Assembly (NCBI RefSeq): GCF_024723255.1 | Contig: NZ_JANIAC010000002.1 | Span: forward strand, 310,001 to 374,000 | Length of the DNA stretch: 64,000 nucleotides | Direction: 5' to 3' | DNA from: Aestuariibaculum sp. M13 | GTDB taxonomy: Bacteria > Bacteroidota > Bacteroidia > Flavobacteriales > Flavobacteriaceae | Shown here: positions 37,423 to 45,600 of the stretch, one piece after another | Numbering within the stretch: the stretch's first letter is position 1 | Layout of the letters: every line of letters starts with the position of its first letter | Program-made: the position numbers and the translations under genes | The notes under the pieces: model-generated | What the model was told of the DNA's origin: nothing | Seen by the model: the letters and a program-made list of their open reading frames with translations, nothing else | Database searches by the model: none

Positions 37423-38004
37423 ATGTTAGGATTAAAATTACCAACAGACCCACGTTGGGTTAATATTGTAGAAAAGAACATTGAAGAAATACTTACCGAT
37501 CACGCATTTTGTGAGCAAAAAGCAACCAGCACCGCGATATCGTTTATTGTAAGTTTTCCTGAATACACCGATTTGGTGCAGGAAATGACAGCTTTGGTAA
37601 AGGAAGAAATCAGCCATTTTAAAATGGTTCATGATAAAATTATTGAACGCGGCTGGACTTTAGGACGCGATCGTCGTGACGATTATGTTATAGAATTAAC
37701 GAAATTCTTTCCCAAAGGCGGAAGCCGAACAACACAGCTGGTTCACCGCTTACTTTACGCGGCCCTAATTGAAGCCAGAAGTTGTGAACGTTTCAGGTTG
37801 TTATCTGAAGAACTTGAAGATCAGGAATTGGCTAAATTTTACAGAAACCTTATGGTTAGTGAAGCCAACCATTACACCATGTTTTTAGGCTTTGCCCGTA
37901 AATATGGGGTAAAAAAAGAAGTTGATGCCAAATGGCAACAACTTCTGGAATATGAAGCTGAAATTATGTCTAAACTAGGTACTTCTGAAGCTATACATGG
38001 TTAA
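37423..38004 (+). CDS. miaE: tRNA-(ms2io6A37) hydroxylase
   Basis: 193 residues, the MiaE length. It begins MLGLKLPTDPRWVNIVEKNIEEILTDHAFCEQKA and contains the ferritin-like di-iron ligands Glu and His (EEISHFKMVH and EARSCERF, SEANHYTMF). It hydroxylates the isopentenyl group of ms2i6A at tRNA position 37, using oxygen. Its 3' end overlaps the convergent beta-barrel gene by 4 bp. Confidence 0.9.
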   Translation: MLGLKLPTDPRWVNIVEKNIEEILTDHAFCEQKATSTAISFIVSFPEYTDLVQEMTALVKEEISHFKMVHDKIIERGWTLGRDRRDDYVIELTKFFPKGGSRTTQLVHRLLYAALIEARSCERFRLLSEELEDQELAKFYRNLMVSEANHYTMFLGFARKYGVKKEVDAKWQQLLEYEAEIMSKLGTSEAIHG

Positions 38005-38525
38005 AATTTAAACCCAACACCTATTTGGATATTGGTGTTTTTAGCTTCAGCATTTACATTATCATCAAAGATATTAGAGAATCCGTAAGTATATCGTACG
38101 TCTGCAAACAGGCTGTACGATATCTTATAATCTAAACCTGCGACACCAGAGTACGCGAAGTTTTTCATCATATCTTCCTCTTTATGAACTTTTAATCCCA
38201 CTTGTGGCGCTATACCGAAACGTAGTTTTTCCGCTAGTCTGAATTTTAAAAAGATAGGCATTTGAATGTAGTCTAAGTTTAAAACTTCATCCTTAGCACC
38301 TTCGGCAGAAAACTGAAGTTCAGGAACCAATGAAAATCCTTTGGAGAAAGCGATATCACTAAAAGCTCCAAAATAAAAGCTATTTCTATGCTTGTTTTCC
38401 ATTATTGGTGTATCCTTAAAATCTAGATTTGATATATTATATCCTCCTCTAACACCAAATTTTACATCTTGTGAAAACCCGTAAAAGGACGCACCAAGAA
38501 GTATTGTAAGTAGTATTTTTTTCAT
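38001..38525 (-). CDS. PorT-like outer-membrane beta-barrel protein
   Basis: 174 residues. A signal peptide (MKKILLTILLGASFYGFSQ) precedes a small beta barrel starting DVKFGVRGGYNISNLDF, the usual opening of the OMP_b-brl_2 family, and ending in Phe (IQIGVGFKF), as expected for BAM-inserted barrels. PorT of the T9SS belongs to the same superfamily, but this short protein is not necessarily PorT. The role is unknown. Confidence 0.8.
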   Translation of the reverse strand: MKKILLTILLGASFYGFSQDVKFGVRGGYNISNLDFKDTPIMENKHRNSFYFGAFSDIAFSKGFSLVPELQFSAEGAKDEVLNLDYIQMPIFLKFRLAEKLRFGIAPQVGLKVHKEEDMMKNFAYSGVAGLDYKISYSLFADVRYTYGFSNIFDDNVNAEAKNTNIQIGVGFKF

Positions 38526-38631
38526 AATAATATAGGTTTAGTATGTAAATCTGTTGCTTAACTAAATAAGTAACACGAATATATATTATAAACCTAAAAT
38601 CTTACAATTTTAAAAGGTGAAGTGCATAATT

Positions 38632-39537
38632 TTACTGTGTATTGCTCGAAACCGTATCGTAGTATATACTTTTTATAATACCATCGGCCAAACCAATCTT
38701 CGGTACATAGATGTTTTTGGCACCACTCCATTTCATTGACGATAAATAAATTCGCATTGCCGGTATAATAACGTCTGCACGGTCTTGATTTAAGTCTAAT
38801 TCTGAAATACGTTCTTCGTATGAATAACTTTGGAGCGTGTTATAGTATGAGGTTAGATAGAAATAAGATAAGGGTTTTCCTAAAGCCTTTCCTGAAATTT
38901 TAAAAATCTTATTAATGTTACCACCAGAACCTAACACAGATATCATATCATACTGACTGGTATGGGTTTTAATCCAGGCCTCCAAATCCTGCCACGTTTC
39001 TTTAGATACCATATCGTTAAGCAGACGTACCGTACCAATTTTAAATGATCGGGAGGTAACCTGAACACCTTCATGAATTACGGTAAACTCAGTACTACCC
39101 CCTCCCACATCGACATACAAATAAGTTTTACTTTCGTCGATATAAGTATTTAAATCGGTAGCTGCAATAATAGCTGCTTCTTCCTCTCCATCAATAATAT
39201 CGATTTTTATTCCGGACTGCTGGGAAATGGCTTCCACAATTTTTTTTCCGTTAGTTGATTCGCGCATCGCCGATGTGGCACAGGCTTTATATTTAACCAC
39301 TTTATGAGATTTCATAAGCAACCTGAAAGCCAGCATGGTATCCAGCATACGCTGTGTATTTTCCTTAGATATTCTTTGATTCACGAAAACATCTGCTCCC
39401 AAACGAATAGGCACACGTACCAAAGAGTTCTTTTTGAACTTAACTGGTTTCCCTTCGCGTTCAATAATATTAGATATAAGTAATCTTACCGCATTGGAAC
39501 CGATATCTATCGCTGCATATTTTTTAATTGAAAGCAT
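38632..39537 (-). CDS. ppx: Exopolyphosphatase/GppA-like phosphatase
   Basis: 301 residues, shorter than E. coli Ppx (about 510), consistent with the two-domain Ppx/GppA form. It begins KYAAIDIGSNAVRLLI, the actin-like phosphate 1 motif, with the DVGGGSTEF and VLGSGGNINKIF motifs intact. It hydrolyses terminal phosphates of polyphosphate or pppGpp in the cytosol. It starts 1 bp after the ppk stop codon, so it is in the ppk operon. Confidence 0.88.
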   Translation of the reverse strand: MLSIKKYAAIDIGSNAVRLLISNIIEREGKPVKFKKNSLVRVPIRLGADVFVNQRISKENTQRMLDTMLAFRLLMKSHKVVKYKACATSAMRESTNGKKIVEAISQQSGIKIDIIDGEEEAAIIAATDLNTYIDESKTYLYVDVGGGSTEFTVIHEGVQVTSRSFKIGTVRLLNDMVSKETWQDLEAWIKTHTSQYDMISVLGSGGNINKIFKISGKALGKPLSYFYLTSYYNTLQSYSYEERISELDLNQDRADVIIPAMRIYLSSMKWSGAKNIYVPKIGLADGIIKSIYYDTVSSNTQ

Positions 39538-39538
39538 A

Positions 39539-41608
39539 TTAGTTTTTCATTTTATCTACATAATACTCGTAAGTGGCAAATTGTGACCTTACCTTTTCCT
39601 TGTCATTAACTCGATATTTATTCTCTTGCGAGTCGCAAATAATACGTGCTTTAACATTATCGCTCCAGGAAATATTAAAGGTATCGATAATTTCTCTTTT
39701 TATATCTTCATCATAAATTGGGCAACTCACTTCCACTCTATTTTCTATATTTCTGGTCATCCAGTCTGCCGAAGAAATATATACTTTTGGATCGCCGCCA
39801 TTTCCGAAGATATACACACGAGGATGCTCTAAAAATTTATCGACAATACTTATCGCCTCAATATTTTCGCTCATACCTTCTATTCCAGGAATCAAACAAC
39901 AGATTCCTCGAACAATCATTTGAATTTTCACACCGGCATTACTTGCTTCATACAATTTATCGACCATAGTATAGCTCGAAATACTATTCATTTTAAGTCT
40001 TATGTATCCCGGCTTACCTTGTTTTACATTTTCAATTTCTTTATCTATCAATTTGAAAATCGCTTTCTTGGTATAATGCGGCGAGGTAATTAAATGCTTG
40101 TATCTGAAAATTTTATAATTCGTTTCAAAAAAACTAAAAATTTTAGTCACATCTTTTAATATGCGCTGATCTGAAGTCAATAACGTGTAATCTGTGTAAA
40201 TCTTTGCAGTAGATTCGTTAAAGTTTCCTGTGCTAATAAAACCATAACGTCTTAACTTTTTACCTTCTTCACGCTCTATAATACACATTTTGCTGTGCAC
40301 TTTTAAGCCCTGAACACCAAATATTAAGTTAATGCCTTCATCTTCCATTTGCTGTGCATAGGCAATATTGGCCTGCTCATCAAAACGAGCTCTAAGCTCA
40401 ATTGCCACGGTAACCGATTTCCCATTAATCGCTGCATTAATTAAAGAACTTGCAATATGTGAAATCTCAGCAAGGCGATAAATAGTAATTTTTATGGTTT
40501 TAACACTCGGATCTAAAGCCGCTTCACGTAAAAACTTAACCACATAAGAAAACGTCTGATAAGGTGCATAGATTAAATAATCTTTCTTTTTTATGGCTTT
40601 AAAAATACTTTCCTCAAGACTTAATCCTTTTACAGGTAAAGCTTCAATTTTATCATACATTAAATCGGTGCGACCTAAGCTCGGGAAACTCATATAATCT
40701 CTTCGGTTATGGTAGCGACCTCCAGGAATGATACTATCGGTATTATCAATACCCATTTTAGACATTAAATAATCTAATGTGTCCTGATGAATTGTTTTAT
40801 CGTAAACAAAGCGAACCGGCTCACCTATTTTTCGGTGTTTAACACTATCGGAAACCTTATCAATAAAACTCTTACTTAAATCACTATCAAAATCCAGCTC
40901 ACCATCACGCGTGATTTTAATCATGTGCGCAGATATTTCCTTATAATCAAAAATATTAAAGATATCTTTCAAACAATAGCGTAGCATATCATCAATCATA
41001 ATGATATAACTTTTATCGCCCTGCTTTGGCAATTCAACAAATCGATTAACAGATTTTGGAATTTCAATTAAAGCAAACTGTTTGCTTTTGTTTGCCATAA
41101 TCATTTTAACCGCCAAGTAAGCAGCACTATCCTTTAAATTTGGTAAAACAACATCATCATTAAGGATAATGGTTACCAGTGCAGGACTGACCTTTCTAAG
41201 AAAATAACGTCTTATAAATTCACTTTGGGAAGCATCAATTTGTGTTTCATTAATAATATGAATATCCTCGTCTTCCAGACGCTGCTGAATCATATCCAGA
41301 ATCTCTAAACTTTCACTTTGCTGTTTAATAACAATCTGAGTAATGATTTCCAGTAGTTCTTCAGCTCTGATACCTCCAAGCTCGTTTTTCCCCGCTTTAC
41401 CTGCATCAACAATACGTTTTACTGTAGCATAACGTACCTTAAAAAATTCATCTAAGTTGTTTGAAAAAATTCCAAGAAACCTTAAACGTTCGATTAACGG
41501 CACCGCTTCGTCTTCTGCTTCCTGTAAAACCCGTGCATTAAATTGTAACCAGCTTATTTCTCTATTTATATAGCTATTCGTGTGTACTTCGGGTTTCGTC
41601 ATGCTCAT
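39539..41608 (-). CDS. ppk1: Polyphosphate kinase 1
   Basis: 689 residues, the PPK1 length. It begins with the conserved REISWLQFNARVLQEA block, and the phospho-acceptor His438 is in LKVHSKMCII, matching the autophosphorylated His of E. coli PPK1. The C-terminal domains carry STGNFNESTAKIYTDYTL and the second-domain SADWMTRN. It polymerises ATP gamma-phosphate into polyphosphate. It lies between sixA and ppx on the minus strand. Confidence 0.95.
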   Translation of the reverse strand: MSMTKPEVHTNSYINREISWLQFNARVLQEAEDEAVPLIERLRFLGIFSNNLDEFFKVRYATVKRIVDAGKAGKNELGGIRAEELLEIITQIVIKQQSESLEILDMIQQRLEDEDIHIINETQIDASQSEFIRRYFLRKVSPALVTIILNDDVVLPNLKDSAAYLAVKMIMANKSKQFALIEIPKSVNRFVELPKQGDKSYIIMIDDMLRYCLKDIFNIFDYKEISAHMIKITRDGELDFDSDLSKSFIDKVSDSVKHRKIGEPVRFVYDKTIHQDTLDYLMSKMGIDNTDSIIPGGRYHNRRDYMSFPSLGRTDLMYDKIEALPVKGLSLEESIFKAIKKKDYLIYAPYQTFSYVVKFLREAALDPSVKTIKITIYRLAEISHIASSLINAAINGKSVTVAIELRARFDEQANIAYAQQMEDEGINLIFGVQGLKVHSKMCIIEREEGKKLRRYGFISTGNFNESTAKIYTDYTLLTSDQRILKDVTKIFSFFETNYKIFRYKHLITSPHYTKKAIFKLIDKEIENVKQGKPGYIRLKMNSISSYTMVDKLYEASNAGVKIQMIVRGICCLIPGIEGMSENIEAISIVDKFLEHPRVYIFGNGGDPKVYISSADWMTRNIENRVEVSCPIYDEDIKREIIDTFNISWSDNVKARIICDSQENKYRVNDKEKVRSQFATYEYYVDKMKN

Positions 41609-41676
41609 AATTCGTTTATATCGGTTTAAGCAAATATATTTATTTGCAGGAAATAATGTTCAATATAAATGATGCT

Positions 41677-42171
41677 TTATTCATCATTTTTTAAATCTCT
41701 TGGAAATAAAGTTAATACAGTTTTTCCTTTATTCAAATCTTTCCAATCGTTAATATCGAACTCTATAATAACCACTCCGCTAGTCGGGACATTATCAATG
41801 TATTGACTACCAAACGTATTAACAAAGTCTGTAACAGCATGGTTATGTCCAAAAACTAGTAAAGTTTTCACATCTGTATCGCAAGATTTAATAACGCGTG
41901 TTAAATCTCTACCATCAAAATCGTACAATTCATACATATACTCTAAATCTTTATCCATTAGATTTAAATTTGAAATGAAGATTTTTGAGGTTTGTGTAGT
42001 ACGCACAGAATCGCTGGAAAGTATTAAATCTATAGCAGCAGAATCCATGTTTAAATGCTTTGAAACAAGGTTTGAATCTGTAATACCACGTTGGTTTAAC
42101 GGTCTCTCATGATCGATGACATTAAATTCCCACGAGGATTTAGCATGTCTTACTAGTATAATTTTTTTCAT
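41677..42171 (-). CDS. sixA: SixA-type histidine phosphatase
   Basis: 164 residues from the ATG at 42171, the start that puts the catalytic motif MKKIILVRHAKSSW at the N-terminus; the upstream ATG at 42189 adds six residues. RHAKSSW holds the active-site His, and GHNHAVTDF holds the second His. SixA dephosphorylates phosphohistidine in phosphorelay proteins. It lies 68 bp before ppk1 on the same strand. Confidence 0.88.
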   Translation of the reverse strand: MKKIILVRHAKSSWEFNVIDHERPLNQRGITDSNLVSKHLNMDSAAIDLILSSDSVRTTQTSKIFISNLNLMDKDLEYMYELYDFDGRDLTRVIKSCDTDVKTLLVFGHNHAVTDFVNTFGSQYIDNVPTSGVVIIEFDINDWKDLNKGKTVLTLFPRDLKNDE

Positions 42172-42616
42172 AACTTCGATAAAATGCAATTTTCATCGTT
42201 AAAATGTTGTTTTTGTCGATGAAAATCACTTTATTTGTTGAATTAAAGTATAACTAATTTAATCAGAAAATATAAATAAAGCTATTATCAATTCTCAACT
42301 TTAATAAATTAACATATGTAAACCATGCTTATCGCTAAAAAAACACATTAACTCGATTAACTGTTATTACTGTACGGTTTATCGTTTTTTTAAGGTGTTT
42401 AACATTTTTTTTTGAAAAAGCAACGTCGCGTATGTTCTTTTGTTGTGTAGAATATTAAAAAATGACCCCAAATCTAATATCTCTTTTAAGTCTTAGTGTA
42501 AACAATAGCACTCCTCCCTCACTACTTTAAGAAAATTAGATTATTAAAAATTAGTAAGATAATTTTATATACATACCTAAATACTATTCAAACTGATGTT
42601 AACCAATTATTGGCTT
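42172..42616. other. Divergent intergenic spacer with an inverted repeat
   Basis: 445 bp between sixA and the giant adhesin gene. The clearest element is an inverted repeat with 10-bp arms ATTTTCATCG (42189-42198) and CGATGAAAAT (42217-42226) about 20 bp before sixA. The rest is AT-rich with no ORF or RNA gene I can support and no clear promoter match. Confidence 0.4.
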
Positions 42617-45600
42617 ATGAAAACAAGTACTTTTAATTCAATATTTAAACAAAATCTTAATATAAAGCGTACTTTATTTGCTTTTTTGTTTGTATTCTTG
42701 AGTATTTCCTATGCTCAAGCAGACTGTGAGATTACTAATAATATGACAGGTGCTCAGTTAGTTGCTTATATAAACAACCCTGCTAATAATTGTGGTGGAA
42801 CTGTTACTATTGCTAATGGTACAATTATTAGTATCACTGAAGATACAACCATTCCTGATACAGTCGATCGTATCATTATAAAAGAAGGAGGTCATATTTG
42901 GTGGACTGCAAAAGCGGTTTTAATTCTAGCGGCTAACACTGCACTAGTTATAGAAGATATAGATAAATCCGAAGGTGATCCAATTGGTACTTCTGGAGGA
43001 CAATCGTGTAATAATAACATACAAATAAGGATAGGAAATGTTGAATATTCACGTTGTGCGGGTCAGGGCAATAATTGTATATATTTCGAAGATTTAATTG
43101 GTGCAGGAGGAACACCCCAATTAGATCCAGATTTTGCTATAATTTCTGGTTCAGATAACGCTGTATGTTTTGGGCCTACTGACATTTCAATTGATCTTAA
43201 TGGGCTTATAAGTGGTGCCGTTACTTATGAATGGACAGTTCCTCCGATAAATACAAACCCTGGAAATGTTATTTTTACTCCAAATGATATGCCTCAAACG
43301 ACAGTTACTGTAGATCAACCTGGAATATATACCTTAAGAATTAATGTTAATATTAAGTTAGGTATAGAAGGGACTTCTTGTGCTGACTCAAGTGTTGATG
43401 TATTTGCTGATATAGAAATTGAATTTGTTGAAGGAGTAACAGCTTCAATCATGGAAAGCTCACCTAGCACTGGTAGTGATTGTCAATTAGATGTAGATTT
43501 TACAGCTACAACAAATGGAGGTCCAAATACTCAATTTTTATGGGAATTTGGAGATGGAAATATAAGTACAGAAGAAAATCCTTCATATACATATGCTAGC
43601 TGTGGAACTTACACAGTAACATTAACAACAACTGATCCAAATGCCATTGCTGAATGTAATTCATCAACTGTCTCTAAAGAAATTACAGTTGAAGACGATA
43701 CTCCCCCTGTAATTACAGGTGGAACTTCTGGTTTGGTTGAATGTGATGGAAATGGCAATCAAATAGAATATGAAGCTTGGTTACAAACCCATGCGGGAGC
43801 TACAGCTACAGATAATTGTGATGATAATGTTATTTGGTCATATGAAGTTTTACAAATATTTGATACTTGTGGAAATACTAAAACATATAATGTGTTATTT
43901 ACAGCTACAGATAAGTGTGACAATACCGCACAAATTGATGCTAATTTTGTAATCCAAGATACTCAAGCACCAACTGGCAATACTCCAGTTGGAGTTACAG
44001 GGGTAAATCTTTGTGCTTCAGATGCTGAAGCAACATATCCTTTCAATAATGCGACGGTTGCTGCTTATTATTCTGACACCTGTGGAGGAGATGTAACTGT
44101 TATCCTTACCAACACCACTCTAAATGGAGACAACTGTTCTTGGCAACTAGTTTACACCTTTGATGTAAGCGATGAATGTGGTAACAAGTTGGTTGGGGAA
44201 ACGATTACTCATTCTGGGTCCGACCAAAACGCCCCTACAGGATTTGAGCCTATTGGAATATCTAATTTAGATTTATGTGCCGATAAGTCTGCAATTGACA
44301 GCTACGCACCAACTTCAACAGACATCTCTAATATAGAAGACGCTTATACAGATGATTGTGGGACAGTAACGGCTACTTTTAAAAATTCAACACTTTCTGG
44401 TGATGATTGTGCTTGGTATTTAGAACGTATTTATACTATTTCTGATGGTTGTCCTAGCAATGATTTTGAGATTAAAATAATATATTCTGGTGGCGATAAA
44501 ACAACCCCTAGCTTAACAGGAACTATTCCTGCAGGTGCTGCAAATCAAGACCTTTGTTTTAATGCTATTCCTGAGGGACCTACTGTAGCGGACATCGCTG
44601 CGTTATACACAGACAACTGTGGTGGTGATATCACTGTAGTGAAATCTGGCACGCCTGCTGGAGACGATTGTTCTTGGTCAGTAACTTACACATATACCGT
44701 AGAAGATAAATGTGGTAATGCTATCGCTAACCCAGTTGAAATTACATACTCTGGTGGCGATAAAACAGCACCTAGCTTAACAGGAACTATTCCTGCAGGT
44801 GCTGCGAATCAAGACCTTTGTTTTAATGCTATTCCTGAGGGACCTACTGTAGCGGACATCGCTGCGCTATACACAGACAACTGTGGTGGTGATATCACTG
44901 TAGTGAAATCTGGCACGCCTGCTGGAGACGATTGTTCTTGGTCAGTAACTTACACATATACCGTAGAAGATAAATGTGGTAATGCTATCGCTAACCCAGT
45001 TGAAATTACATACTCTGGTGGCGATAAAACAGCACCTAGCTTAACAGGAACTATTCCTGCAGGTGCTGCGAATCAAGACCTTTGTTTTAATGCTATTCCT
45101 GAGGGACCTACTGTAGCGGACATCGCTGCGCTATACACAGACAACTGTGGTGGTGATATCACTGTAGTGAAATCTGGCACGCCTGCTGGAGACGACTGTT
45201 CTTGGTCAGTAACTTACACATATACCGTAGAAGATAAATGTGGTAATGCTATCGCTAACCCAGTTGAAATTACATACTCTGGTGGCGATAAAACAGCACC
45301 TATTATTAATAATTCTAACATTGCTAACATCGAAATAGAATGTGGTGTTACAGATCCTGATGCACTTCAAAACTGGTTAGATAGTAATGGAGGTGCAACG
45401 GCTACTGATAACTGTGGTGAAGTATTTTGGTCTAATGATTATGGACAAAATACAACTGTTGATTGTGACGGTAATGGTATTTTGGTAACCTTTACAGCTA
45501 CCGATGCTTGTGGGAATAAAACAACTACAACTGCAACATATATCATTAAAGATACAACTGCTCCAACAATCACAACTGCAGCTGCTGCTTATGTGGCTGA

